A DNA stretch of 64,000 nt from Dyadobacter sp. CY326 (GCF_021390515.1 NZ_JAJUXI010000003.1:1-64000), one strand, 5' to 3'; shown: positions 24,595 to 34,418, counted from the stretch's first letter. Notes: generated from the sequence alone by a model not told the origin. Made by a program: numbers and translations.

Positions 24595-26166
24595 TCATTT
24601 CGCGTCTGATGCCGGAACGAACTGCGCTTTCAAGTCAGGCTCCTTCATATCCTTATCCAGTGGGAACATTGGTCGCTTAATGCGCTTGTAACCAAGTCGT
24701 TCCAAATTTTGATCCACGCCGCCTGGCGTCAATGACAAAATCCAATCCGCGCGCATGTTGTAAAGCTCCGGTTCCAGATAACCGATCTTCACCACGACAA
24801 TGTCCGCTTTTCTTGGGTTAAGCCCCAATCTCGTGAAATCTGCTTCTTTGTGATAAGGTTTCCGCTTTCCAGTAACAATGATGTGCACACTTCCCACCTT
24901 CACAACCACCTCAGTTTCAGCATTGCGGTCACCATGTTCGATGGCTTCAACCGTGCCTACAAGCCGCAATGGCGGAGCAAAACGTGCATCCACTTTGGCG
25001 CCAGCATAGGCGTCCACCTTGTTGCCTACACCAGCTGCAATGGCCGCTTTCACAAATTCCGGTCCGGGAATGGAGGCGTAAATCAAGGCAGGGCCGTTTT
25101 CTGACTGGAACTCGGGACGGGCAAGAATTTCTTTCAATGTCCAGGTCACATCCCCTGCGCCGCCAGCCGTCGGGTTGTCGCCTGAGTCGCTGATAAAGAA
25201 TGGGTGTTTTTGACTCTTAACCGCTTTGTCCAAAGCTTCCTTCAATGATCCCGTGGGCGCGACGAACTCAAATTCCGACCTTACTTTCCAAAAGCTGGCT
25301 GCCAGTTGCTCGGCGGTTTTGGAAACCACAGCCTTATCATCGCCGGTCACCATCACAACTGCATGATTGCGAGGCTCGTCCGCCCAGGCGTAACCAATCC
25401 ATATCGCCGCATCAATGACGCCTTTTTGTACGGCGGCCGGAGCAACCTTGGAATATAATGTCTTTCCTGGTTCAATTCGGGTGCTCGTTTTTTCACCCGG
25501 CAGCAAGATCGGAACAGGAATCCAGGCCTTGAAAGCAGGTTTTCCTTTGCCACTTTCGATTCGGGCAAGCAGGTTGTCGACCGCTCTTTTCTTTGATTGC
25601 ATTGCATCTTCGTGAGGCGCCATGCGATAGCACGTGATGAGGTCTGTATTTTGAGCAAGCCGCCAGGACACATTGCCATGAAGGTCCATGGATGTCGAAA
25701 TAATCGTTTTTGTTCCAATCACTTCACGAATACGCACAATCAAATCGCCCTCCGGATCGTCCAAACCCACCACGCTCATTGCGCCGTGAATGTCAAAGAA
25801 AAGTCCGTCGTAGGGGCCATTTTTTTTCAAGGCAGCCAATGTCTGTTTCACGAGCGATTCATAAGCTTCGCGTGTCACTGCGCCACCGGGAAGTGATTTT
25901 CCAACCAGTGCGGGAAGCCAGTTGGCGCGGTTTCGGTCGGCAGAATCTTTGGCCAAAAAAGGATAAGAACTGAAAATCTCATCTCCGTTTTTTGCGTGGA
26001 AAGCCTCCTCGGTCGTTAACGCAGGAGAAAATGTGCTGGACTCTATGCCTAGTCCTGCGATGGCAATGCGCGGAAGCTCTTTGGGAGATTTGTTTTGGGC
26101 AGCACACAATGTGCCCTGCCAGATTGCACAACAAAAAGTAAAAATCAGGAGAAAAGAATGTTTCAT
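24595..26166 (-). CDS. Secreted M81/MlrC-family metallopeptidase-like protein
   Basis: 523 residues with a signal peptide (MKHSFLLIFTFCCAIWQGTL onward). The MlrC features are clear: GIESSTFSP near residue 40, GLFFDIHGAM at about 120, MDLHGNVS at about 160, YRMAPHEDA and a DSGDNPTAGGAGD motif near 330. MlrC was named for microcystin linear-peptide degradation, but most members have other, unknown substrates. The conserved Asp/His residues should bind zinc. It is convergent with the lipoprotein gene and divergent from a Tat-exported oxidoreductase gene, with a 198-bp intergenic region that shows no clean promoter match by eye. Confidence 0.92.
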   Translation of the reverse strand: MKHSFLLIFTFCCAIWQGTLCAAQNKSPKELPRIAIAGLGIESSTFSPALTTEEAFHAKNGDEIFSSYPFLAKDSADRNRANWLPALVGKSLPGGAVTREAYESLVKQTLAALKKNGPYDGLFFDIHGAMSVVGLDDPEGDLIVRIREVIGTKTIISTSMDLHGNVSWRLAQNTDLITCYRMAPHEDAMQSKKRAVDNLLARIESGKGKPAFKAWIPVPILLPGEKTSTRIEPGKTLYSKVAPAAVQKGVIDAAIWIGYAWADEPRNHAVVMVTGDDKAVVSKTAEQLAASFWKVRSEFEFVAPTGSLKEALDKAVKSQKHPFFISDSGDNPTAGGAGDVTWTLKEILARPEFQSENGPALIYASIPGPEFVKAAIAAGVGNKVDAYAGAKVDARFAPPLRLVGTVEAIEHGDRNAETEVVVKVGSVHIIVTGKRKPYHKEADFTRLGLNPRKADIVVVKIGYLEPELYNMRADWILSLTPGGVDQNLERLGYKRIKRPMFPLDKDMKEPDLKAQFVPASDAK

Positions 26167-26364
26167 ATCGAATATGTTACAATTAATGGATTAGGAATGC
26201 TTTGTGGTGAAAAATAGTTAAAAACGACGAATTTTCGCATCTTGCTTTCATGCTTATTGATCACAGAAGCACGGAACGTGAAGCTTTGAGTAACTTTCGC
26301 ATGGCTCTAACCTTTACTTTGTAAAATCCCAAAAGGCAACCATCATCCTAAACCCAGCAAACAA

Positions 26365-27648
26365 ATGAGTGTGCACACCAACAGGAGAGATTTTGTAAAA
26401 ATGGTCGGGCTCGGCGCACTGGGCTTTACAATTTTACCATCATTGTATGGCAAAGTTGCGGCCAGCGACCGGCTGCGGGTGGCGCACATTGGCCTAGGCG
26501 GCATGGGCAATAACCATATGAAATGGTTTGCCGACTTGCCCGAAGTGGAGATTGTGGCACTTTGCGATGTGGACGAACTGCATCTCGGCGAAACGCGTAA
26601 GAAGCTCGAAACGATGAAGCCCGGCACCAAAGTTGATACATATGCGGATTTCCGTCAGATCCTGGATCGTAAAGATATCGACGCCATTACGGTTGCCACG
26701 CCGGATCATTGGCATGCACAAATTGCCACGCTCGCGTTTCAGGCGGGTAAGGATGTCTATGGTGAAAAACCGCTTTCCTATTCTGTTAAGGAAGGTCAGA
26801 TGATGTTGAAGCACATGAATAAGCACGACCGGATTTTCCAGATGGGCAACCAGATTCATGCAGGCGACAACTTTCACAGGGTTGTTGAAATTATCAAATC
26901 TGGCGCCATCGGCAATGTGCACACCGTGCGCTTGTGGAAGCAATCCAACACCAAGGAACTCGGTTCGCCGACTGTCCAGGCCGTCCCTAAAACTTTGAAC
27001 TGGGATATGTGGCTCGGGCCTGCGCCTTTTACCGAATACATTCCTGAAAAATGCCATTTCACTTATCGCTATTTTCTTGATTATTCTGGCGGAGAATTTG
27101 CCGATTTCTGGTGTCACATTGCGGATGTCGTTTACTCGTCTATCCAACCGAAAGGTTTGAAAAAAATCAATGCGCGTGGACAGGCTTATGCTGGCATTGC
27201 TGACGCACCCAAAACGCTGGATGTGGATTATGAATTTGATGGATTGAAAATCTTCTGGACAGCCGTTCCGCCGAATGTTCCGGGAGCCGCTGACCGCGGG
27301 ATAGGAGCGTTTTTCGAGGGTGATAAGGGCACGTTGATCTGTGATTACAACACCCGCGAGATCACGATCAACGGTGAGAAAATGCAGGACATTGCCACCG
27401 TTCCCATCACTAATCCACGGTCGCCGGGACATCAGCAAAACTTTGTGGATGCGGTTAAAAACAGAACGCAACCTGAATCAAATCTTGCTTATGCGCGTGA
27501 ATTGACGCTTCCAATGCATTTGGGATTGATTTCTTATCGCCTGAAGCGAGAGCTCAACTGGAATGCTGCTAAGGAAAAATTTGTAGGCGACAAAGAAGCA
27601 AACCGACTGCTGTCCAGGAAGCCGCGGAAGCAGTGGGATTTGGTTTGA
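26365..27648 (+). CDS. Tat-exported Gfo/Idh/MocA oxidoreductase
   Basis: 427 residues. The N-terminus carries a twin-arginine signal (TNRRDFVKMVGLGALGFTIL). The Rossmann NAD(P) motif is GLGGMG at 43-48, followed by VALCDVDE and the family EKP motif (YGEKPLSYSVKE), whose Lys is catalytic in related dehydrogenases. The C-terminal domain binds the sugar-like substrate. Many exported members act on glycans with a tightly bound cofactor. In this neighbourhood ThuA and PVC dehydrogenase genes suggest a role in oxidised-sugar metabolism, which is inference. Confidence 0.93.
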   Translation: MSVHTNRRDFVKMVGLGALGFTILPSLYGKVAASDRLRVAHIGLGGMGNNHMKWFADLPEVEIVALCDVDELHLGETRKKLETMKPGTKVDTYADFRQILDRKDIDAITVATPDHWHAQIATLAFQAGKDVYGEKPLSYSVKEGQMMLKHMNKHDRIFQMGNQIHAGDNFHRVVEIIKSGAIGNVHTVRLWKQSNTKELGSPTVQAVPKTLNWDMWLGPAPFTEYIPEKCHFTYRYFLDYSGGEFADFWCHIADVVYSSIQPKGLKKINARGQAYAGIADAPKTLDVDYEFDGLKIFWTAVPPNVPGAADRGIGAFFEGDKGTLICDYNTREITINGEKMQDIATVPITNPRSPGHQQNFVDAVKNRTQPESNLAYARELTLPMHLGLISYRLKRELNWNAAKEKFVGDKEANRLLSRKPRKQWDLV

Positions 27649-27771
27649 GGTTTAAACAGAGCACACAGCGGCCTGACTGACCAATGTTTCTTAGAAGATG
27701 ATTTAAGCCATTTCTTGGAAGTTTGCTGGCACGATTTTGTAACCGAGGCGGTGACTTCTAAATCTTTGAAC

Positions 27772-28023
27772 ATGGAAAGGCTAACAACCATTAACAGTTT
27801 TGTTTGCAGTCCGAAAAGTCAGAGCACTTGGAATGATCAGATTGCCAAAATGCAAGATCTGACTGCAACGTATAATTTTTCGGAACATCCTGTCAAGCTG
27901 CATGTGTTTGGTGACGAACGCTCCGGAATCCGGTTTCGCGTTGATTGCGATGATCCGGACACGCGGGCTCGGCTGGAAAGTGTGCTGAAACAATATAATC
28001 AGCAGTTGAGGGATTCTAAGTGA
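27772..28023 (+). CDS. Small hypothetical protein
   Basis: 83 residues from the ATG at 27772; an upstream TTG at 27715 extends the frame but with less protein-like sequence. The C-terminal part (PVKLHVFGDERSGIRFRVDC then RARLESVLKQYNQQL) suggests a beta-strand pair followed by a helix. No domain is recognised. It is followed two bases later by a strong terminator, which supports a real transcription unit. Confidence 0.6.
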   Translation: MERLTTINSFVCSPKSQSTWNDQIAKMQDLTATYNFSEHPVKLHVFGDERSGIRFRVDCDDPDTRARLESVLKQYNQQLRDSK

Positions 28024-28025
28024 CG

Positions 28026-28065
28026 AAAAAGCGCCTGGGCATTTGAGCCGCAGGCGCTTTTTTTT
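28026..28065 (+). terminator. Intrinsic terminator
   Basis: AAAAAGCGCCTG (28026-28037) and CAGGCGC followed by eight T (28051-28065) form a stem with a 13-base loop containing its own GGC/GCC pair. It closes the small gene ending at 28023. Confidence 0.88.
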
Positions 28066-28093
28066 AGATCGATTTGAAAGGCTTTTTTGTTCT

Positions 28094-28894
28094 TTAAAAT
28101 CTGAAAATGGCTGCTATGGGCGATTGTACAGGCATTTTGTCCCTGTCCAGCAAAAAAACATTTCCGCGATTGGTTAGTGTTTTTATCACAGCCATGTCGA
28201 GTAAGTCCTCATCATCCCAATTTTCTCCGTTCGTTAAGATCAGCTCGCTTGTCATTTCTTCGAACGATCCCCAGATATGTGCGCCTTTTTCTACAAAAAG
28301 ATGGGATATGCGACCGTAATATGCCGCCTCAATCACGTCAGCCGCAGTTGAAGATGTAAGTTCTGTGTTTGTTTGATCGGCATATTTTGTAACCGCATCT
28401 TTCGAATGTTCCAGAACGGGAGTCACCGGGGTCATGTTAAAACGCCTCTGGCAAGTCATTTCGGGCTCCGGCGAAATGTTCATTTTAATGCATTTGAAAT
28501 AATCTTCTGTCAAAAATATGGCCAGACCTTTGCTTGTGCTTGCCCAAAATTTGTCATCTTTTAACAAATCATATGCCGGCATGAGCATATTTGAAATCGC
28601 ACTTGCGTCGTATCCACTTGCTTCGAGTCGTTCGGAAAGATTCTTCAATGTGTTTTTGAAGAGCATCAAATCCTGCCTCTCGTTCCACTGGCACGCATAT
28701 TTATGTGTAGGTAAATAGATGGTTACACAGCAATTGGCCCTGTAATTGGCAAGCTCCATGAACAACTCGTAACTCAACACACCAGTCTGTTCGTCCATGC
28801 CGGTCAATGTCTCGTTTGCCGCATGCTGTATCTTGTCGGATGGGGAAGGTTCACGCACAACTGGGTGTAACGCTTCCAATTCATTATTGCCCAT
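28094..28894 (-). CDS. baeRF-type protein (bacterial eRF1/Pelota-like)
   Basis: 266 residues, cytoplasmic. The N-terminal CCVTIYLPTHK, a middle stretch about LLKDDKFWASTSKGLAIFL, a strand with AAYYGRISHLFVEKGAHIWG, and the C-terminal DLLDMAVIKTLTNRGNVFLL ending in AAIFRF follow the layout of bacterial archaeo-eukaryotic release factor-like (baeRF) families. These have been predicted from comparative genomics to act on ribosomes or tRNA in stress, but are little studied. The GGQ peptide-release loop of true eRF1 is not seen. The assignment is by remembered pattern, so moderate certainty. Confidence 0.65.
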   Translation of the reverse strand: MGNNELEALHPVVREPSPSDKIQHAANETLTGMDEQTGVLSYELFMELANYRANCCVTIYLPTHKYACQWNERQDLMLFKNTLKNLSERLEASGYDASAISNMLMPAYDLLKDDKFWASTSKGLAIFLTEDYFKCIKMNISPEPEMTCQRRFNMTPVTPVLEHSKDAVTKYADQTNTELTSSTAADVIEAAYYGRISHLFVEKGAHIWGSFEEMTSELILTNGENWDDEDLLDMAVIKTLTNRGNVFLLDRDKMPVQSPIAAIFRF

Positions 28895-29014
28895 ATTGCG
28901 TCTTATTTAAGTAGCTCATGATGTCAGAAATTCGATATCAAGCATGGACCGCTTATATCGCTTGTGGGCGGCATTTAAAAAAACATACCAGTAACGGCGG
29001 CTTTTAGAAGTCAC

Positions 29015-29041
29015 AAAAAAAGCGCCCGTAACGGCGCTTGC
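29015..29041 (-). terminator. Intrinsic terminator of the 29513 gene
   Basis: Read on the minus strand: AGCGCC, a 5-base loop, GGGCGCT and a run of seven T. It lies 35 bp after the stop of the hypothetical membrane protein gene. Confidence 0.85.
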
Positions 29042-29075
29042 TCTCCCAATAATTGTAATTTGTATTACTGACTCG

Positions 29076-29513
29076 CTATTTCAGATTTTTGATGACGAGA
29101 GCCGTAGCAATTCCTCCTATCAAATACCAGGCGATTGTCATCAGCTTCGTTTCGCTCGTCTTGGTGACAGGCTGATCATTCAGTCCGAGTGGTTTAGAAA
29201 GTCCTACTGCACCCAGTCCAGCCATTAAACCGTAACCGGCGCCTCTTAAAAGGATCGTGTCCCTGTCTCCCTTTCCGATCATTGCGTAATATGCGGCATT
29301 GCTTGAAAGGTCGGCCGCTAGTGTAGATAAATAAAGTTTTTGGCCGGTTGGTGGCGTGATGCCGATTGCAGATGCTGTTTTGCTCAATGCTTCTTCGCCC
29401 ACAAGATCCACTCTTGGGGCCTTGTTAGACAGGCGTTTGGCTGTTTCGTGCACCAGATTAAGAATCACGGCTCCGGCGACACCGCCTATTATGTTTTTGA
29501 TTTCAGGTTTCAT
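29076..29513 (-). CDS. Small hypothetical membrane protein
   Basis: 145 residues with about three to four hydrophobic, glycine-rich segments: IIGGVAGAVILNLVHETAKR at the start, GAGYGLMAGLGAVGLSKPLG in the middle and AWYLIGGIATALVI near the C-terminus. Between them is a charged loop with GEEALSKTASAIG. No family is recognised. It is monocistronic, with its own terminator. Confidence 0.75.
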   Translation of the reverse strand: MKPEIKNIIGGVAGAVILNLVHETAKRLSNKAPRVDLVGEEALSKTASAIGITPPTGQKLYLSTLAADLSSNAAYYAMIGKGDRDTILLRGAGYGLMAGLGAVGLSKPLGLNDQPVTKTSETKLMTIAWYLIGGIATALVIKNLK

Positions 29514-29594
29514 TTGGCTCTTTGTTTTTTGGCTTTTTATGATAAAAAATTAGGCCAATGTTGTATTAAGAGGCTTTTTCTAGCCACGAATGCA

Positions 29595-30983
29595 CTAATG
29601 TTCACGAATTACTTGTTTGATGATCGATTCATATTGAATTGCCTGGTCGTTGTTTGATAGCCAATCTCTTACAATGTATTTGAAAAACAACATGGGCGGC
29701 TCGTGCTGATCAATTGCCTTTTGAAAGTAATCTAGAGCCTTGTCAACTTCGCCCACACAGGCATACACAATGCCCATATCGTAGTTTGCAACGACCTGTG
29801 TTTTGTTTAATGCATTCATTTGCGTGATGATGTCATAGGCACTTTCTGTTTCGCCGGACAGACCGAACAGTGCGCCGCAGGCACTTAAAGTGATGCCATT
29901 GTAATTGATTTCGAGAGCGGTTTCCAATGCATCCTGTGCAGCCGGAAAGTCCTGCAACGTGATCAGGTTCAAGCCGATGATCATGTGCCCGCCCCAAAAT
30001 AAGGGTTCCAGTTCAACCAGTTTTCTGCCTTGCTCGACCGCTTTTTCAAAGTTCGCCGATATCCAATATACGTAGGCAGCATAAAAGTTGTTGATCAGCG
30101 AAAATGGTTCGAGCGACAATGCGAGCGAAATTTCATCTTCCGCTTCGGCAGGATTGTCCGTAAGTGCCAGATAAAGGGCATATTGACCGTGCAAGTCCGC
30201 CGTATTCCAGTTCAGCTCCAATGCTTTTTTGAATGCAGCCGACGCACCCGCAAAGTCCCACTCATTAAGCATTTGCATGCGGGCCAGCGCAAGATAACTT
30301 TCCGCAATTTCGCTGTCGAGGGCGAGGGCTTGCGTGGTGGCGTGCTTAATAAGCGGCAAAGCTTTCGCAGCAGGCATATGCCTATAGAACCACATGTTCA
30401 GATAGGAAGAAGCAATGCCTGCGTAGGCGATTGCATAGGTGGGATCGAGCGTGATAGCAGATTCGAAATAGCCGATCGCTTTATTGTATTCTTCCGTTCC
30501 GGCGAATTTGTTATGATAAAACCGGCCGCGCAAATAGAGCTGATAAGCCTCTTTATTATTGGTATATCGCTTGAAAGTCGTCGCAGGCTCTTCACCCAGC
30601 AGCTCAACTTTTACAGCGCCAAGAATCGCCAGTGCGATCTCGTCCTGAATGTCAAAAATGTCGTCGAGATTGCGGTCATATTGATCGGCCCAAATCTGCG
30701 AGCCGTCCGATGTATTCATTAGTTGTGTGTTGATAAACAGCTTATTACCAGCGCTTCGCAAGCTGCCTTGCAGAATGTGATCCACATGCAGCTGCTCACC
30801 GATCATGCGCAAATCCTGATCTTTCCCTTTGAAAATAAAAGATGAAGTGCGCCCAGCCACCAGCAGACTTGGCACGCGGCTCAGCACATTGATGATCTCC
30901 TCGGTGACACCTTCACTGAAATATTCCTCTTCGGGATCGTTGCTCAGGTTTACAAATGGCAAGACGGCAATGGATGGCTTCAT
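29595..30983 (-). CDS. TolB-like / TPR signalling-type protein without effector domain
   Basis: 462 residues from ATG 30983; an in-frame TTG at 30989 is less likely. Residues about 1-130 match the FlgO/TolB-like domain found after adenylate cyclase or winged-helix domains (SIAVLPFVNLSNDPEEEYFS, EEIINVLSR, GSLRSAGNKLFINTQLMN). Residues about 145-440 form TPR repeats (AIGYFESAITLDPTYAIAYA is the clearest). The usual N-terminal cyclase or DNA-binding domain is absent and no signal peptide is present, so it is a stand-alone cytoplasmic TPR scaffold. Confidence 0.88.
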   Translation of the reverse strand: MKPSIAVLPFVNLSNDPEEEYFSEGVTEEIINVLSRVPSLLVAGRTSSFIFKGKDQDLRMIGEQLHVDHILQGSLRSAGNKLFINTQLMNTSDGSQIWADQYDRNLDDIFDIQDEIALAILGAVKVELLGEEPATTFKRYTNNKEAYQLYLRGRFYHNKFAGTEEYNKAIGYFESAITLDPTYAIAYAGIASSYLNMWFYRHMPAAKALPLIKHATTQALALDSEIAESYLALARMQMLNEWDFAGASAAFKKALELNWNTADLHGQYALYLALTDNPAEAEDEISLALSLEPFSLINNFYAAYVYWISANFEKAVEQGRKLVELEPLFWGGHMIIGLNLITLQDFPAAQDALETALEINYNGITLSACGALFGLSGETESAYDIITQMNALNKTQVVANYDMGIVYACVGEVDKALDYFQKAIDQHEPPMLFFKYIVRDWLSNNDQAIQYESIIKQVIREH

Positions 30984-31058
30984 GGGCAAATGGATCGAAA
31001 ATGCATGGTTTCGTTGCCGCCAAGATAGACATTTTCTCAGAAACGCTGAACCATTTAT

Positions 31059-32024
31059 TTACTCCGGATCAAGCGTCACACCCACGGCATTGAAGGCAGC
31101 AAAGCAGCCTAGTCCGCCTTCAACATTGGTGTAAATAAGGGTCGGCTCTACAAAAGGGTTGTCACTGTTGTTGTTGGAAAGCGAGCGGAAAAACTTATAA
31201 TAATGCTCGTCAATGCTTAACACTTCCAAACGGACCTCATCGATTTTTGCGTCGTTGTAAAATGACTTGATGGCACCGCTTTTATCCTGATAAGTTATGG
31301 TCTGTTTTAGCGGAATAAAAAAGAGCGTTTCCGGACTTTTGAATGTAATTCCGTCGAGGTTAACGTCATTGTAAATGTTTCTTCCGTAAAAAACTTCCTG
31401 TTTGTTTCTATAAAGAAAAGGCGCATAGTCACCTGTTTTCGAATCATAATTGAGGTTGACAAGCGTTGTGGTGACCGATCCGCGAACGGCGTAATAATTG
31501 GTCACACCCTTTACATCCTGCCATGAAATCTGGACTTTTCCCATCGTATCGACGGCGTGGAGCGTCGTTTTCTCAAAAGTAGCATTGGTAATCTTTGGCA
31601 ACTGATCGGGCACCGTGCATTGCGCTTTCACGGAACGTTTTCCGTCGTTAACAGCCAACGTGTATGTTTTCCCGGCAACGATTTTCAATGTGTTCGTATC
31701 GGCCATATATTGTTGCAAAGAATCGTCATAAATTAACTGCACAGTTGTAATTCCATCGGAAAGAACAACCGAGGCATTCGGGACGACGACCGGATAAAAG
31801 CTTGCTGGACCGAGCAATGGCTGTGATTCGGTAATGATGGCCTCTAATCTCGGCGACTGCGGCGAAATGTAACAGGAAACAGCCAGCTTCGACTCAACCT
31901 TGACGAGCTTGTCAGGATCGAGATCATTGACCAGGCTTCCGCAGCCGGACAACCATACAATGCACAGCATAAGGGAAAAAAATGTAAGATTTTTCGGCAA
32001 AACAATGTTGCTGATCAGGCGCAT
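31059..32024 (-). CDS. DUF4249 lipoprotein
   Basis: 321 residues. The signal peptide ends in a lipobox (WLSGCGS, Cys at about 28). The domain after it fits DUF4249: LAVSCYISPQSPRLEAIITESQ (character only), a PNASVVLSDG strand and a WQDVKGVTNYYAVRG motif. DUF4249 lipoproteins are typically encoded next to FecA-like TonB receptors and are thought to help capture a substrate at the outer membrane. Six bases separate it from the preceding receptor gene, so the two form one operon. Confidence 0.92.
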   Translation of the reverse strand: MRLISNIVLPKNLTFFSLMLCIVWLSGCGSLVNDLDPDKLVKVESKLAVSCYISPQSPRLEAIITESQPLLGPASFYPVVVPNASVVLSDGITTVQLIYDDSLQQYMADTNTLKIVAGKTYTLAVNDGKRSVKAQCTVPDQLPKITNATFEKTTLHAVDTMGKVQISWQDVKGVTNYYAVRGSVTTTLVNLNYDSKTGDYAPFLYRNKQEVFYGRNIYNDVNLDGITFKSPETLFFIPLKQTITYQDKSGAIKSFYNDAKIDEVRLEVLSIDEHYYKFFRSLSNNNSDNPFVEPTLIYTNVEGGLGCFAAFNAVGVTLDPE

Positions 32025-32030
32025 ATCGGC

Positions 32031-34418
32031 TCAGAATTTGAAGTTATAGCTGAATGAAGGAAGCACCGGGAACAACGAGTAGCGCGTAAGCACATTGGTC
32101 TGCTGGTTTCCATTCAACTTGGAATTGATGTTGTAGAAAAAAGGATTTCGGCGGTTATAAGCATTGTAAAGCCCAAATTCCCAGGTTCGTTCATGCCGCT
32201 TTTTCTTTTTGTGAAACTGAATCGCGACGTCCATGCGGTGATAGGATTCAGCCCGGAAGCTGTTTTTCTTGCCGTATTCATTCATGATCTGTCCGGTGCC
32301 GGCTGGCGTGCCCCAGTTGGAGGGCACAAATCTGTTTTCGTATGTCGCAAATTTTGAAATCGGAATGGTAAGCGCATTGCCGGTGCCGTAAACCCATGTT
32401 GCCGACAGCGTGATCCGTTTGCTAAGCTCGTAAATTCCGACGATCGAAAGGTCATGCCGGCGGTCATAGCGCGGGTAAAATGTCTCACCGAAATTAAGCT
32501 CCGGAAACTTCCATTTGGTCCAGGACAATGTGTAACCGACCCAGCCAGAAAGCTTCCCGGTTTTTTTCTGCACCATAAATTCCGCACCGTAAGACCATCC
32601 TTTGCCCGTTGTCACATTATCTTCCCAATTCAGTTCATTCGCATTTTCACCATTCAAACTGATAAATGAAGAGCCTTCTTTATAGCTGATAATGTTGTTC
32701 ATTGTCTTGTAATAACCTTCCAAAGTCACCGCCAGCCCCGGCTTGTCAAGATCCTTCGCAAGCCCGAATGCCACCTGGCTCGACTGCTGCGGCGCAATGC
32801 GGTCGGTCGTAGGCACCCAGAGATCTGTTGGCAAACCGAGCCCGGTGTTGCTTAAAAGATGAACATATTGGTTCATTTTCGCATATGAAGCTTTTACAGA
32901 AAAGTCTTTGGCGAGTTTTAATGCAGCAGAAATGCGTGGTTCCGGGCGAATGTAAACTTTCGTTTTGGTCTCAAACAAACTCAACCTGAAACCTCCGTTG
33001 ACCTTCAATGCCGTGAATGGTTGCCAGGTGTCTTCCACGTATGCGCCCGCTTCGAGTGTGTTAATTGGCTTGGCTTGTAAATCGATTTCATCGTCAGAAA
33101 AGTCTCCTTCCAATGCCAGTGCGGAGGGCACAAAGCGATGCGTTGTTGCCTGCAAGCCGAATTTCATGCTGTGATTTGGATTTGGATAAAAGTCGAAATC
33201 TGTTTTCAAACTTAAATCCCGGATGAGGCTGTTGTATTTCAAACTAAACTCATCGACAACAACGCCTTTGTCAAAATCCTTGTCATTGGAAAAAATATTA
33301 AAATTAAAATGGCTGTAAATCACCGACGTGTTGACAAAAAGTTTTTGGTTAATGAGGTGGTTCCAGCGCAACGTTCCGGTTGCATTGCCCCAGTTAAGGC
33401 CCGAAGTGTTTTGACTGTTCGTGCTCTTTTCCCTGACCTTGAATCGATCCTGACCGAAATATCCGCTGAGATATAGCTTGTTTTTTGCTCCAAAATCATA
33501 ATTCACCTTCGCATTCAGATCGTAAAAAAAGTAGCCGGGTTTCACTTTGCTGTCATAACCGGATTGTTGCTGCGCAATGAGCGGGGCGGCCAGCACGTCA
33601 ATGTATGTGCGCCGGGCTGAAATCAGGAACGATGCTTTTTTATTTGCCAATGGCCCTTCCAATGTAAGGCGAGAGGATATGAGGCCAATTCCGCCTTCAC
33701 CGTGCAGTTTTTCCTTACTGCCTTCTTTCATGTTCATTTCAACGACAGAGGAAAGTCTGCCGCCATATCTGGCGGGAAATCCGCCTTTGGTAAGCTCCAC
33801 GCTTTTTAATGCATCGCTGTTAAAAACGGAGAAAAAACCGAAAAGATGGCTCGCATTGTAAACCACGGCGTCATCCAGGATTATCAGATTTTGATCAGGA
33901 CCGCCACCGCGCACATAGAGTCCGGTTTGTCCTTCCGTGCCTTTTTGAACGCCCGGCATGAGTTGCAAAACGCGTATCACATCCTTTTCGCCAAAGAATG
34001 CAGGGATTTTTTTGATTTGCGAAATTGGCACTTCAATCTGGCTCATTTGCACAGATTCGCTTACTTTCTCTGTTTGCCGCGTGCCGGAAATAATGACTTC
34101 GTCAAGCTGGTTGTCGGTTGCCAGCGAAATGTCTAGCTGTTGATCCGCATTAGCTGCGATGCGCAAATCCTGTTTTGCATAACCCACAAATGAGAATGAT
34201 ATGACAGCGGAATCGGACTTTGGCACTGTGATGGAGTAAAAGCCATATGTATTTGTGGCTGTGCCGGTGGAGTAGTTTTGCAGATAAACATTTACGCCCG
34301 GCAGCAATTCCAAACTGCCTTGTTCGCGCACGAAACCGCTGATTGTAACTTGTTGCTGTGCAAAAAGCCGGGACGAAATCAAAAGTAAAAATAGTAACTG
34401 GTAGCGCTTTCTATGCAT
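32031..34418 (-). CDS. FecA-like TonB-dependent outer-membrane receptor
   Basis: 795 residues from the ATG at 34418. The signal peptide (MHRKRYQLLFLLLISSRLFA) supports this start over an upstream one at 34463. Residues about 22-110 are a carboxypeptidase-like regulatory domain (VTISGFVREQGSLELLPGVN). Residues about 120-240 are the plug (VLQLMPGVQKGTEGQTGLYV, GGGPDQNLIILDDA). The rest is the 22-strand barrel, ending SFSYNFKF with a terminal Phe. It should import an unknown ligand with the DUF4249 lipoprotein encoded directly after it. Confidence 0.95.
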   Translation of the reverse strand: MHRKRYQLLFLLLISSRLFAQQQVTISGFVREQGSLELLPGVNVYLQNYSTGTATNTYGFYSITVPKSDSAVISFSFVGYAKQDLRIAANADQQLDISLATDNQLDEVIISGTRQTEKVSESVQMSQIEVPISQIKKIPAFFGEKDVIRVLQLMPGVQKGTEGQTGLYVRGGGPDQNLIILDDAVVYNASHLFGFFSVFNSDALKSVELTKGGFPARYGGRLSSVVEMNMKEGSKEKLHGEGGIGLISSRLTLEGPLANKKASFLISARRTYIDVLAAPLIAQQQSGYDSKVKPGYFFYDLNAKVNYDFGAKNKLYLSGYFGQDRFKVREKSTNSQNTSGLNWGNATGTLRWNHLINQKLFVNTSVIYSHFNFNIFSNDKDFDKGVVVDEFSLKYNSLIRDLSLKTDFDFYPNPNHSMKFGLQATTHRFVPSALALEGDFSDDEIDLQAKPINTLEAGAYVEDTWQPFTALKVNGGFRLSLFETKTKVYIRPEPRISAALKLAKDFSVKASYAKMNQYVHLLSNTGLGLPTDLWVPTTDRIAPQQSSQVAFGLAKDLDKPGLAVTLEGYYKTMNNIISYKEGSSFISLNGENANELNWEDNVTTGKGWSYGAEFMVQKKTGKLSGWVGYTLSWTKWKFPELNFGETFYPRYDRRHDLSIVGIYELSKRITLSATWVYGTGNALTIPISKFATYENRFVPSNWGTPAGTGQIMNEYGKKNSFRAESYHRMDVAIQFHKKKKRHERTWEFGLYNAYNRRNPFFYNINSKLNGNQQTNVLTRYSLFPVLPSFSYNFKF

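Noticed and set aside
26494..27471. Minus-strand frame of 325 codons
   Set aside because: It is the complement of the Gfo/Idh/MocA gene, whose product has complete motifs and a Tat signal.
30030..30722. Plus-strand frame of 230 codons
   Set aside because: It is antisense to the TolB/TPR protein gene and has Arg/Phe-rich shadow composition.
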